Positions 49,733 to 59,900 of a stretch of DNA of 64,000 nucleotides are shown here, in pieces (positions within the stretch are counted from its first letter, which is position 1; the number at the start of each line of letters is the position of its first letter). The notes below the pieces were generated by a model. It was not told the DNA's origin and did not search any database. It saw only the letters and a list, made by a program, of their open reading frames with translations. The stretch covers positions 62,001-126,000 of the forward strand of contig NZ_BCXD01000010.1 of NCBI RefSeq assembly GCF_001894925.1, read 5' to 3'. The translations under genes and the position numbers were made by a program. This DNA is from Rhodococcus rhodnii NBRC 100604 (GTDB taxonomy: Bacteria > Actinomycetota > Actinomycetes > Mycobacteriales > Mycobacteriaceae).

Positions 49733-51079
49733 TCAGGGAGCCGGTTCGGGCTCCGGCGCAGGATCGGACCTCGGCTCGGGGTCACGCGACTCGGCCACCG
49801 GCTGCCGGGCATCGCTCGGCACGGCTGTGGCCGATGCCACGCGAGCCCGGCGTCGTTCGCGCACGAGCCGGCCCGCCACCGCGGCGACGACGGCGATGTA
49901 CAGCCAGAGATAGACGTTGACGTGCAGCCACGCCGTGGGCCAGCTCGGCGGATAGAGGAACAGCCCGACGACGATCGGGCCGTCACCCCAGTGGAACGGC
50001 CAGGCTCCCGCCACGGCGAACACCCCGAGCACGCCCCACCACCACCGTCCCCGGACGAGCGCGCGCTCGACGAGGACGACCGTCAGCGGAACGAGCCACA
50101 CCCAGTGGTGACTCCACGAGAACGGCGACACGACGGCGGCGGTGAGCCCGGCGAGCGTCACGCCGAGGAGGCGTTCACCGCGCCGCTCCAGCGCGAAGAC
50201 GAGCGCCATGCTCCCGGCGACGACGACGGCCGAACCGAGCAGCCACACCCAGATCGGGCCGGGCCCGCCCGTCAGGTGCGCGATCATGCCGCGCAGCGAC
50301 TGGTTCGACGGGTGCTCGTCGTCCGCGATCCGGTTGGAATCGAAGAAGGTGCGCGTCCAGTACCGGTGCGACTCGCCGGGCAGGACTGCCCACGCGAGGG
50401 CGATGGTCGCGGCGAAGGTCCCCGTCGCGACCGCCGCGGCGCGCCACCGTCGCAGCACGAGGTAGTACGCGACGAAGTAGAGCGGCGTGAGCTTGACGGC
50501 GGCGGCGAGCCCGATCCCGATTCCCGCGAGCCGGCTGTTCCGGCCGCGCGAGACGTCCCACAGCACGGCGAGCATGAGCCACAGGTTGATCTGGCCGTAG
50601 AACAAGGTGGTGCGGACCGGTTCGAGGAACGTGCAGCCGAGGCCCATCGCGAACGACACGGCGAGCAGCCGCGGCGAGAGCCGGTATCCCGCGAGCCGCC
50701 ACGCGAGCGCGATGCACGCGACGAGAACCAGGACGTTGACGCCCATCCAGAGTTCGGTGACGACGCCGCCGGGAATCGCCTGGAGGGGAACGAAGACGAG
50801 CGTCGAGAACGGGGTGTAGGTGTACAGCAGGCCGAGCACGACGGGGACTCCGTAGATCGGCATCCCGTGGAGGGCGCGCCAACCGCCGTCCCGGTAGACC
50901 CACAGATCGGCGCCGCCCGCGAGGATCCCGATCTCGTGGTAGTGGACGGGAACGAGCGCCACGACGAGGACGATCGCGGCGACCGCCCATGCTGCGAACA
51001 GCACGATGCGGAGCCTGCCGAGTCTCGGCAGGCTCCGCATCGGCCGGGCCGTGTCCCCGCGCCTCGCTGTATCCCCCAC
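49733..51079 (-). CDS. GT87-type polyprenyl-phosphomannose-dependent mannosyltransferase-like membrane protein
   Basis: Integral membrane protein of 448 residues with about ten to eleven hydrophobic helices. The first extracytoplasmic loop has GGADLWVYRDGGWRALHG, with the acidic pair typical of GT-C mannosyltransferases of the DUF2029/GT87 family (for example PimE and Rv2181). The helices are followed by a basic then Pro/Glu-rich cytoplasmic tail. It probably adds mannose from a polyprenol donor to lipoglycans of the cell envelope; the exact acceptor is unknown. The GTG at 51079 is the first credible start. Confidence 0.85.
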   Translation of the reverse strand: MGDTARRGDTARPMRSLPRLGRLRIVLFAAWAVAAIVLVVALVPVHYHEIGILAGGADLWVYRDGGWRALHGMPIYGVPVVLGLLYTYTPFSTLVFVPLQAIPGGVVTELWMGVNVLVLVACIALAWRLAGYRLSPRLLAVSFAMGLGCTFLEPVRTTLFYGQINLWLMLAVLWDVSRGRNSRLAGIGIGLAAAVKLTPLYFVAYYLVLRRWRAAAVATGTFAATIALAWAVLPGESHRYWTRTFFDSNRIADDEHPSNQSLRGMIAHLTGGPGPIWVWLLGSAVVVAGSMALVFALERRGERLLGVTLAGLTAAVVSPFSWSHHWVWLVPLTVVLVERALVRGRWWWGVLGVFAVAGAWPFHWGDGPIVVGLFLYPPSWPTAWLHVNVYLWLYIAVVAAVAGRLVRERRRARVASATAVPSDARQPVAESRDPEPRSDPAPEPEPAP

Positions 51080-51092
51080 GGACGGAGTTGCC

Positions 51093-51560
51093 CTAGTTCT
51101 GGGTGATCGCCGCCGTCATGACGCGCAGTGCGCTCACGAGGCCGTCGATCAGATCACCTTCACGGAAGGAGGAGAGAGCTGCCGTGACACCGAGCTGCGT
51201 GATCCGCTCAGTGACGCGACCGGCGACGGCACGCCCGGTGCGGATCTCGATCGAGCGCTGATTGGGCAGCACCGCGATGAGCACGGAGTGCGCAGCGTCC
51301 GGGGTCGTCCCGAACAGGGCGTCCGCACCTGCTGCGGGATCGACACCGAAGTCGCCGATGTAGATGTTGTAGCGGACGAGCGACTTGCGCGTCGCGTCCG
51401 TGAGCGCCTCGTCGAGCCGGACGAGCTGATCGGTCGTGAACGGCAGATCGTCGAGGTAGGGCTCGCCGATCCGGTGCACACCGGACACGCGTCCGCTCGA
51501 GGTCACCACGAACCCGGTCGGGAGATCACGGTCCCGGACCGCGGGATCACCACTTACCAC
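51093..51560 (-). CDS. DUF5130 family protein (TPM-domain-like)
   Basis: Protein of 155 residues of unknown function. Visible features are LPFTTDQLVRLDEALTDATRKS, YNIYIGDFGVDPAAGAD, SVLIAVLPNQRSIEIRTG and a C-terminal helix. The pattern resembles TPM/YgcG-type domains found in mycobacterial DUF5130 proteins of this position. No signal peptide is seen. It overlaps the upstream 85-residue membrane protein by 14 bp, so translation is probably coupled. Confidence 0.8.
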   Translation of the reverse strand: MVSGDPAVRDRDLPTGFVVTSSGRVSGVHRIGEPYLDDLPFTTDQLVRLDEALTDATRKSLVRYNIYIGDFGVDPAAGADALFGTTPDAAHSVLIAVLPNQRSIEIRTGRAVAGRVTERITQLGVTAALSSFREGDLIDGLVSALRVMTAAITQN

Positions 51561-51804
51561 TGCTGGACCCTCCGATCAGTTCGGCGCCGGACTCCACGGC
51601 GTGATGTCCGCCGTGGTGACGCGTGACGGTCTCGTCCACCGCCGACCACAGCACCGGACCGTGGGTCCAGGGCGTGTCGAGCCGATACGGCTTCGGGACG
51701 GCACCGACCGTCTTCTTTCCCAGCGACATCGACAGCACCGCGATCACGAGCGTGATCAGCAGCGGGATGCCGACGAAAATCAGCACTGTCTCGAGAATGC
51801 TCAC
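51547..51804 (-). CDS. Small membrane protein upstream of DUF5130 gene
   Basis: Protein of 85 residues. One N-terminal membrane helix (about 4-27, ILETVLIFVGIPLLITLVIA) is followed by a polar tail PYRLDTPWTHGPVLWSAVDE and a His-rich TRHHGGHHAVESGAE. The family is conserved in mycobacteria (aa3-like small protein next to DUF5130) but has no known function. Its 3' end overlaps the DUF5130 gene start, and the pair may form one membrane complex. Confidence 0.8.
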   Translation of the reverse strand: MSILETVLIFVGIPLLITLVIAVLSMSLGKKTVGAVPKPYRLDTPWTHGPVLWSAVDETVTRHHGGHHAVESGAELIGGSSSGKW

Positions 51805-51898
51805 GCGGCAAACCTATCCCAGCACCTCGGGACCGGAGGCGGGAGGTCCCCACATCGGGAGTGACGGTTCGATCACGACTCGGCCGGCCGGCGTCCGG

Positions 51899-52588
51899 TC
51901 ACGCCGCGCCTTCGCCGAGGTACTGCATCCAGGAGGGATGCGGTTCCTTGATCGAGGCGAGCAGACGCCAGTGGCGGCCGGACGGCGGGCCGAGCGGGTG
52001 TTCGAGAGTCCATCCCAGCTCGGCCAGCATTTTGTCCGCTTTGCGATGGTTGCAGCGGGTGCAGCACGCGACGCAGTTCTCCCACGAATGCGTCCCGCCG
52101 CGGCTGCGCGGAACGACGTGGTCGATGGTCTCGGCCTTCGCGCCGCAGTACGCGCACCGGAAGCGGTCGCGGTGCATGAGCGCGGCGCGCGTGAGCGGAA
52201 CCCGGGCGCGATAGGGCACCCGGACGAAGGTGCGGAGCCGGATCACCGAGGGCAGCGTGAGTGCGACGTCGGCGGAACGCACGTACGGACCGTCGGGATC
52301 TTCGTGGACGGTGTCGGCCTTGCCGCCGGTCATGAGGACGACGGCGCGCCGCGCGGGAAGTGCGGTGAGCGGCTCGTAGGTGGCATTGAGGAGCAGGACG
52401 CGCCGGGAGAGCCACGAGGGAGGCGCTGCTGCCGGAGAGAGCAACGGGTTCGGCGTCGGCACGGCGGCCACGCGAGCGACGCCGTCGCTCGGCACGACGT
52501 GGATCGGAGGGGGCCCTGCGCCCGCGGTGACGGAGGCGCCAGCGGGCACGGGTTGTCGATGAGTACGTCCGGCGTGTCGGTTCTTCAT
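51899..52588 (-). CDS. HNH endonuclease
   Basis: Protein of 229 residues. The C-terminal HNH domain has [20 protein letters not shown], then [20 protein letters not shown]: two CxxC pairs for zinc and the HNH residues His, Asn and His. The N-terminal part [21 protein letters not shown] is typical of the widespread actinobacterial family represented by Rv2469c. The N-terminal 50 residues are low complexity. The start at 52588 has GGAGGT upstream; Met at 52618 is possible. Role unknown; not linked to a restriction-modification system here. Confidence 0.9.
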   Translation of the reverse strand: MKNRHAGRTHRQPVPAGASVTAGAGPPPIHVVPSDGVARVAAVPTPNPLLSPAAAPPSWLSRRVLLLNATYEPLTALPARRAVVLMTGGKADTVHEDPDGPYVRSADVALTLPSVIRLRTFVRVPYRARVPLTRAALMHRDRFRCAYCGAKAETIDHVVPRSRGGTHSWENCVACCTRCNHRKADKMLAELGWTLEHPLGPPSGRHWRLLASIKEPHPSWMQYLGEGAA

Positions 52589-52770
52589 ACGACCTCCGAG
52601 TGATCGCCAACAGTGCATCACGATTCGGTGTGGTGCGCACGCCCATTGCGCGACGAGTTGCACCCGAGTCCGGTGAACACTCGGCAACGTGCGGGTGCCG
52701 GGCGTGTCGCGGCGACGCGCGGGCGCCGACGGGTGCGCGCACCGGCCCGGAACGGCAGAATGGGGGTGCG

Positions 52771-53166
52771 ATGAGTGACGTACAGCAGAGTTTCTACGAC
52801 GCCGTGGGCGGCGCACCGACGTTCCGCGCTCTCGTGGCGCGGTTCTACGAAGAGGTCGCGCGGGACGAGATCCTGCGTCCGCTGTATCCCGAGGAGGACC
52901 TCGGCCCGGCGGAACGCCGGATGCGGATGTTCCTCGAGCAGTACTGGGGCGGCCCGCACACGTACTCCGACGAACGCGGCCACCCGCGGCTGCGGATGCG
53001 TCATCAGCCGTTCCGGATCGGCCCGATCGAGCGGGACGCGTGGCTGCGGGCGATGCACACCGCGATCGCGTCGATCGACGACGACACGCTCGACGCGGAC
53101 CATCGACGCGCGCTTGTCGACTACATGGAGATGGCCGCGAACTCGATGGTGAACTCCCCCATCTGA
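52771..53166 (+). CDS. glbO: Group II truncated haemoglobin
   Basis: Haem protein of 131 residues for oxygen or NO chemistry. The alpha-helical 2-over-2 globin fold is suggested by [22 protein letters not shown], the proximal His in [10 protein letters not shown] and the conserved Trp at G8 in [12 protein letters not shown]. The [21 protein letters not shown] region is the trHbO signature. In mycobacteria the same neighbour order (HNH, glbO, aglA) is found. It is divergent from the HNH gene. Confidence 0.96.
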   Translation: MSDVQQSFYDAVGGAPTFRALVARFYEEVARDEILRPLYPEEDLGPAERRMRMFLEQYWGGPHTYSDERGHPRLRMRHQPFRIGPIERDAWLRAMHTAIASIDDDTLDADHRRALVDYMEMAANSMVNSPI

Positions 53167-53234
53167 CGCGAGCCGCGATCCGCACACGCAGTCACCGGCC
53201 CGTCGATTCGTCGGGCAGCACTCGGTTTGGCACG

Positions 53235-54889
53235 ATGTGGACCGTGAGCGAAACACGCGCGGACGCAAGCGAGCCGATGCCAGGCGTACCGGACACGGCG
53301 GCCAGCGACTCCGCTTCGCGTGCCACGGCATGGTGGACGAACGCGGTCTTCTATCAGATCTATCCCCGGTCGTTCGCCGACTCGAACGGCGACGGCGTCG
53401 GCGACCTCGACGGAGTCCGCGACAAGCTCGGCTACCTGGAACTGCTGGGCGTGGACGCGTTGTGGCTCAGCCCGGTGATGCGCTCGCCCATGGCGGACCA
53501 CGGGTACGACGTCTCCGATCCGCGCGACATCGATCCGCTGTTCGGGGATCTCGCCGCGATGGACGCGCTCGTCGAGGCCGCGCACCGCCGCGGGATCAAG
53601 GTGACGATGGACCTCGTCCCGAATCACACGAGCAGCGAACACCGGTGGTTCCGTGACGCCCTCGAGGCCGGGCCCGACAGCCCCGAGCGCTCGCGCTACA
53701 TCTTCCGCGACGGCAAGGGCGACGACGGCGCCGAACCGCCCAACAACTGGCCGAGCGTGTTCGGTGGGCCCGCGTGGACCCGGATCACCGAGCCCGACGG
53801 CACCCCCGGCCAGTGGTATCTGCACCTGTTCGCGCCCGAGCAGCCCGACCTGAACTGGGAGAATCCGGAGGTTCGCGAGGACCTCGAGGAGACGCTGCGG
53901 TTCTGGCTCGATCGGGGCGTCGACGGTTTCCGGATCGAGCCCACGGCATGGCCAAGCCCGAGGGACTGCCCGATCACGATCTCGGCGATCAGGGACTGCT
54001 CAGCAACAGCGACGACGATCCGCGTTTCGACGACGATCGCGTCCACGAGATCCATCGCGCGATCCGCGCGGTCCTCGACGGCTATCCCGACACGATGGCG
54101 ATCGGCGAGATCTGGGTCCGCGACAACGAGCGTTTCTCGCGGTACCTGCGGCCCGACGAGCTGCATCTCGGCTTCAACTTCCGGCTCGCGGAGTCGGCGT
54201 TCGACGCCGACGAGGTGCGCGGCGCGATCGAGCACTCGCTCGACGCCGTGACCCGCGTCGGGGCGACACCGACGTGGACGCTGTCGAATCACGACGTCGA
54301 CCGCGAGGTGACCCGCTACTCGGGCGGCGAGGCCGGCCTCGCCCGCGCCCGCGCGATGCTGCTCGTCGAACTCGCGCTGCCCGGCGCGGTCTTCCTCTAC
54401 AACGGCTCCGAGCTCGGGCTCCCCAGCGCTGCCCTGCCCGACGAGGCGCTGCAGGACCCCGTGTGGGAACGTTCGGGGCACACCGAGCGCGGCCGCGACG
54501 CGGTGCGTGTCCCGATTCCGTGGGAAGGGGACGAGCCACCGTTCGGCTTCTCCCCCGAGGGAACGACGACGTGGCTCCCGATCCCCGCCGAGTGGTCGTC
54601 GTCGACCGTCGAGACGCAGCTCGAGGACATGTCGTCGATGCTCTCGTTCTATCGCACGGCACTCGAACTGCGTGCGCAGCGGCCGGAGTTCCGCGGCGAC
54701 GCGATCGACTGGTACGGCAGCCCCGACGGCGCGTTCGCGTTCCGCCGCCGCGGGGGCGGCCTGATCTGCGTCCTCAACACCTCGTCCGAGGCCGTGACGT
54801 TGCCGCCGGGAACCCTGCTGCTCGCGAGTGCTCCGCTCGCCGACGGGATGCTTCCGCCCGACTGCGCGGCCTGGCTCATCGCGTCGTGA
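53235..54889 (+). pseudogene. aglA: Alpha-glucosidase (GH13), frameshifted at the catalytic Asp
   Basis: Two reading frames together encode one GH13 protein of about 550 residues. The first has WWTNAVFYQIYPRSFADSNGDGVGDL, the region I MDLVPNHTS and LDRGVDGFRI; it then runs on to an unrelated stop at 54251. The second frame begins with HGMAKPEGLPDHDL and continues with IGEIWVR (the acid/base Glu), TLSNHDVDREVTR (the third acidic residue) and the beta-sandwich end. The join is at about 53,938. The family motif GFRIDVAHGMAKP needs four more bases there, so the catalytic Asp codon itself is hit. A 4-bp deletion or a sequencing error would explain it. Confidence 0.9.
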
Positions 54890-54896
54890 CCCTCCG

Positions 54897-55832
54897 GTGA
54901 ACGCGGCTGCCGCCGTCTCGGCGGTCGTGATCGCCGCGGTGCTCTTCGGCACCACGGGGTCGGCGCAGGCGCTCGCGTCCCGCGCGCTGGACGCCCCGCT
55001 GGATCCGGTCGCGGTCGGCGCGGCCCGCGTCGTCCTCGCCGGGCTGCTGTTGTGCGCGCTCGTCGCGGCCCGTCGCGGTGTCGCTGCGCTGCGCGGCGAC
55101 GTTCCGGCGACGCTCGTGGGCGGTGTCGGTGTCGCCGTCTATCAGATCGGCTTCTTAACGGGCGTGCACTCCGCGGGCATCGCGGCGGGGACGATGATCG
55201 CGCTCGGCTCGGGCCCCGCGTTCACGGGCGTGCTGCAGTGGATCGTCCACCGGCACAGGCCCGATCGGCTGTGGCTGATCGCGACGGCGGTGGCGGTGTC
55301 CGGGATGGCGCTGATCGTCTCGGGCGGCTCGTCGTCCGGTTCGGCGGCACTGCTCGGCGTCGTCGCGGCGCTCGCGGCAGGCCTCGGCTACGCGATCTAC
55401 ACCGTGGCGGGCGCCGTGCTCATCGAGCGCGGTTCACGCTCGGATTCCGCGATGGCGCAGATGTTCGGGGTCGGCGCGCTCCTGCTCGTCCCGGTCCTCC
55501 TCTGGACCGGGGTGAGCACGCTCGCGTCGGCGGTCGGCGTCGCGACGATCGTCTACCTCGCGCTCGTGCCGACGGTCCTCGCCTACCTGCTGTTCGGGTA
55601 CGGCCTGTCGCATCTGCCGCCCGCGACCGTCGCGACGCTCACGCTGACCGAGCCCGTCGTCGCCGCCGCGCTCGGGGTGTTCGTGATCGGCGAAACTCTC
55701 ACCGCGCGTGCGGGTGTCGGGATGGCCGTGGTGCTGTCCGCGCTCCTGCTGCTGGCGGCGGGGACGCTGCGGCGCGCCCGCATCGCTCAGCCCGAGACCG
55801 ACAGTTCCAGCGTGCCGGTGCGGCGCCGGTAG
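54897..55832 (+). CDS. EamA/DMT superfamily transporter
   Basis: Integral membrane protein of 311 residues with ten hydrophobic helices in two EamA repeats. It starts with AAAVSAVVIAAVLFGTTGSAQALA and the second repeat includes GYAIYTVAGAVLIERGS and LLFGYGLSHLPPATVATLTLTEPVVAAALGV. Such proteins export or exchange small metabolites or amino acids; the substrate is unknown. The GTG at 54897 is 8 bp after the aglA stop, so the two may form an operon. Its 3' end overlaps the convergent gene by 46 bp. Confidence 0.88.
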   Translation: MNAAAAVSAVVIAAVLFGTTGSAQALASRALDAPLDPVAVGAARVVLAGLLLCALVAARRGVAALRGDVPATLVGGVGVAVYQIGFLTGVHSAGIAAGTMIALGSGPAFTGVLQWIVHRHRPDRLWLIATAVAVSGMALIVSGGSSSGSAALLGVVAALAAGLGYAIYTVAGAVLIERGSRSDSAMAQMFGVGALLLVPVLLWTGVSTLASAVGVATIVYLALVPTVLAYLLFGYGLSHLPPATVATLTLTEPVVAAALGVFVIGETLTARAGVGMAVVLSALLLLAAGTLRRARIAQPETDSSSVPVRRR

Positions 55833-56422
55833 ACCGAGCCGTAGCGCGCGTCGAGTCGCAGCCACGTCCTGCTCGCGCGCACCCGGACGACGTCGCCCTC
55901 GGTGGGAACGAAGCCCATCGCCTCGAGGGCGAACACCGACCGCATGTCGACACCGACGGTCGTGGTGTCCGACACGACGGTGAGGACGTTCTGATCGAGC
56001 AGCGACGCCGGCGGCCGGCCCTGCTGCTCGGCCAGTCGCGCGCCGTCGCGGGCGAGATCGCGGACGACCTCGGCCGGGACGTCGTCGACGTGCTCGTAAC
56101 CTGTTGCCGGCGGCAGCGCACCCCGCCAGGCGGAGTCGAGCGGGAAGCCGGGATCGATGGTGCCCGTTCCCACCGCGAGCCCGGCGAGGACGGCGTCGGC
56201 ACCGGCGACCAGATCCGCGGGCTCGATCTCCCCCGTCACCGTCCGTGTCGCGAGAGCATCGAATCCGGTTGCAGCCCAGACGGATACGTGTCCGTCGTCG
56301 CGACGGTGCAGTCGCACGACGGCGGCGTCGTCGAGCCGGACGGCGCGCGTGAGGAAGGCCGTGAGCGCACGCCGGTCGGACGGATCCGGCACGATCAGGA
56401 TGCGCTCGCGGCCGTCAGTCAC
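55787..56422 (-). CDS. Conserved hypothetical protein (Rv2474c-like)
   Basis: Soluble protein of 211 residues; no signal peptide or membrane helix. Segments such as RERILIVPDPSDRRALTAFLTRAVRLD, VWAATGFDALATRTVTGEIE and EALGFVPTEGD-like EAMGFVPTEGDVVRVRA are visible, but I know no function. Its position before a thioesterase and gdh matches Rv2474c. The GTG at 56422 overlaps the thioesterase stop by 8 bp, and its 3' end overlaps the convergent DMT transporter gene by 46 bp. Confidence 0.85.
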   Translation of the reverse strand: MTDGRERILIVPDPSDRRALTAFLTRAVRLDDAAVVRLHRRDDGHVSVWAATGFDALATRTVTGEIEPADLVAGADAVLAGLAVGTGTIDPGFPLDSAWRGALPPATGYEHVDDVPAEVVRDLARDGARLAEQQGRPPASLLDQNVLTVVSDTTTVGVDMRSVFALEAMGFVPTEGDVVRVRASRTWLRLDARYGSVYRRRTGTLELSVSG

Positions 56423-56864
56423 GCGTCCAGCTCTCGAGGTACGCCCGCTCCGGCTGCGTCAGGCGCCGCAACCGCTGGGTCCCGATGTCGAAGGCCGCGA
56501 TCTGAGTGGACGCGACGATCGCCGGTGGAGTCGACGCGGCCGCGTTCTTCGGCCGCACCTCGTACCCGATCGTGAAGTCCACCGCCCTGACCTGCTGCAC
56601 CCACATGAGCACGTCGAGCGGAGAGTCGCTGTGCCGCAACTGACCCCGGTAGCGCACTTGGAGATCGGCGATCACCGCGCCGTCGCGCAGCGTGACGGTG
56701 GGACGGCCGTCGCCGAAGAGCCACGGAATCCGCGCCTCTTCGAGGAGCGTCACCATGCGTGCGTGATTGATGTGCTGGAAGACGTCCATGTCCGACCATC
56801 GGACCTCGACCGTGGCGTGGAAGCCGTCGGGCGCCGTGCCGCCGAGAATCTCGTCCGTGGTCAC
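56415..56864 (-). CDS. Acyl-CoA thioesterase, 4HBT hot-dog fold
   Basis: Protein of 149 residues. The hot-dog active-site region is VEVRWSDMDVFQHINHARMVTLLEEARIPWL, with the Asp of the 4-hydroxybenzoyl-CoA thioesterase family (DxDxxxHxNxxxY-like). The rest has the DFTIGYEVRP strand. It is predicted to hydrolyse an acyl-CoA, substrate unknown. It lies 47 bp after gdh. The GTG at 56864 gives VTTDEILGGTAPDGFHATVE. Confidence 0.9.
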   Translation of the reverse strand: MTTDEILGGTAPDGFHATVEVRWSDMDVFQHINHARMVTLLEEARIPWLFGDGRPTVTLRDGAVIADLQVRYRGQLRHSDSPLDVLMWVQQVRAVDFTIGYEVRPKNAAASTPPAIVASTQIAAFDIGTQRLRRLTQPERAYLESWTRD

Positions 56865-56911
56865 CGTGCGTGTCCTTCCCTCGCGTACGCGGTCCGGGCC
56901 GGGCGGGGCCG

Positions 56912-59900
56912 TCACACTCCGGCGCCCGCCGCCCCGCCGCGAACCATACTGCGGACCTGGCGGGCGGCGACGGACAGGGTCGCGAGATCCAGGGTGTCGC
57001 TCGCGTAGATCTCGCCGAGCGCGGTGCGGGCGCGGACGACACGCTGCCCGTTGGTCGCCTCCCACTCCGCGATCATGTCCTCGGTGCTCTCCCCCGGCTC
57101 GCCCGCCGACAGCACCTCGTACGTGAGCTGCCGCAGCGAGCCGTACACGTCGTCGCGCAGCGCGAGCCGCGCGAGCGAGTGCCAGCGACCGCCACGGTCG
57201 AGCGCGGCGATCGCGTCGAACAGCGTCGGGACCTCGAGGTGGGCCTCGAGGCCGAGCCACGCGTCGGCGACCGAGGTGAGCGGGCGATCCGTGACGTCGG
57301 CGACGTCCACGACGTCGAGGAAGGCGAAGCGGTCGACCAGCCCATACACCTCGTCGGCGAGATCGCGGGGCGCGTCGTGTTCGAGTGCCCACGCTGCGCG
57401 GCGGTCGCGCCACCGGCGGCCGGCGTCGCGTTCCAGCGTCGGGAAGGCTGCGACGAGTTCGGCGACGGGTTCGGTGTAACGGGCGATCTCGGCGCCCACC
57501 GCGAGCGGCTGTGGCCTGCGGGCGAGCAGCCACCGCGTCGCGCGGTCGAGCAGGCGCAGGGTCTCGTCGATCATCGCGTCCTCGACCGCGACGGGCAGAC
57601 CGCGCGAGCGGATGCGCGACCACACGTCCCGCAGGCCGAAGATCGCCGTCGCGGCGGCGAAGGCACGTACGGTGTCGGTCGTCGCCGCGCCGGTGTCCTC
57701 GGCGAGCCGGAACGAGTACGTGATGCCGCCCATGTCGATCGTCTCGCCGACGAGCATCGTCGCGACGATCTGCCGCCGCAGCGGATGCCGGAGGATGGTG
57801 CGCTGCAGTCGGTCTCGCAGGGGCGTCGGGAAGTATCCGGGCAGGAGCGAGGCGAAGGTGTCGCTGTCGGGCAGATCGGTCGCGAGCAGGTCCGCCTCGA
57901 GCGCGAGTTTGACGTGTGCGGTCAGGGTCGCGAGTTCGGGCGACGACAGCCCCGCGCCACGCTCGGCGAGCTCGGCGAATTCCTCGGGCGTGGGCAGCGA
58001 TTCGAGCGAACGATCGAGTCCGCGTTCGCGTTCGAGCTGCGCGACGAGCCGTTCGTGGACGTCGATCATCGCGGGTGCGGTCGCCCGCGACAGCCCGAGC
58101 AGCGAGTTCTGTGCCGTGTTGTCGGCGAGGACGAGATCGGCGACCTCGTCGCTCATCGACGCGAGCAGCGGATTGCGCTCGTCGGGTGGGACGAGGCCGT
58201 CGGTCACCGCGGAGTCGAGCAGGATCTTGATGTTGACCTCGTGATCGGAGCTGTCGACACCCGCCGAGTTGTCGATCGCGTCGGTGTTGATCCGGCCGCC
58301 GGCACGGGCGTACTCGATCCGGCCGAGCTGGGTCACGCCGAGGTTGCCGCCCTCCCCGATCACGCGGGCACGCACCTGTGCGCCGTCGACGCGCACGAGG
58401 TCGTTGCTCTTGTCTCCGACGTCGCCGTTCGCCTCGGACCGCGCCTTGACGTACGTGCCGATGCCGCCGTTCCACAACAGGTCGACCGGGGCGAGCAGGA
58501 TCGCACGGACCAGCTCGGGCGGCGAGAGTTCGGTGACGTCGTCGGCGAGACCGAGCGAGCGACGGGCCTGCGGCGACACCGGAATCGACTTGACCGACCG
58601 CTCCCACACCCCGCCGCCGCGCGAGATCAGCGCGGCGTCGTAGTCGGCCCAGCTCGATCGCGGCAGCGCGAACATCCGGCTGCGCTCGGCGAACGACGCG
58701 GCGGCGTCGGGATCGGGGTCGAGGAAGACGTGCCGGTGATCGAACGCAGCCACGAGTCGGATGTGCTCGCTCAACAGCATGCCGTTGCCGAACACGTCGC
58801 CGCTCATGTCGCCGACGCCGACGGCCGTGAAGTCGTCGGTCGCCGGGTCGAGGCCCATCTCCCGGAAGTGCCGCTCGACGCTCTTCCACGCACCGCGCGC
58901 CGTGATGCCGAGTTCCTTGTGGTCGTACCCGGTGGAACCGCCCGAGGCGAACGCGTCACCGAGCCAGTAGCCGTAGTCCTCGGCGATCGAGTTCGCGAGA
59001 TCGGAGAACGTCGCGGTGCCCTTGTCGGCGGCGACGACGAGGTAGTCGTCGTCGCCGTCGCGGCGCACGACCCGCTGCGGTGGGATGGAGGTTCCCTCGC
59101 TCCGGTCGTAGTCGTCGGTCACGTCGAGCATCGCCGAGACGAACGCGCGGTACGCCGCGACGCCGGCCTCGTGGGTCGCCGTGCGGTCGGTGTTCGCGTC
59201 GCCGGTGAGCTTGGGCGGACGTTTGACGACGAAGCCGCCCTTCGCGCCGACCGGTACGATGACGGCGTTCTTGACCTGCTGGGCCTTGGCGAGTCCCAGG
59301 ATCTCCGTCCGGAAGTCCTCCCGGCGGTCGGACCAGCGCAACCCGCCGCGCGCGACGCGGCCGAAGCGCAGGTGCACGCCCTCGACGTCGGGGGAACACA
59401 CGAAGATCTCGAATTGCGGCCGGGGCAGCGGAAGTTCGTCGATCTCCCGCGGCAGCAGCTTGACCGCGAGCGCGGGACGCGCGCCGTTCCGGCCGACGAC
59501 GAAGGCGTTCGTGCGGACGGTCGCGTGGACGAGCGAGTGCACGGCACGCAGCACGCGGTCCTCGTCGAGACTCACGACGCGTTCGATTCCGGCGTTCAGT
59601 TCCGCATCGATGTCGGCGCTGCGCTGCTCGCGTGTCGCGTCGTCGGTGTCGGGATCGAAGTAGGCCTCGAAGAGAGCGACGAGCCCGGCCGCGACGGTGG
59701 GGTGGGCGAGCGCGACGGTCTCGATGTGGTGCTGACTGTAGGGAAAACCCTCCTGCCGCAGATACTTCGCGTAGGTGCGCAGGACCGCCGCCTGCCGCCA
59801 CGTGAGTCCCGCGCGGGGGACGAGTTCGTTGAACCGGTCCGCTTCGGCGTCACCACGCCACGCCGCGAGGAAGGCGTCCTGGACCCGCTCGGCGCGGCGA

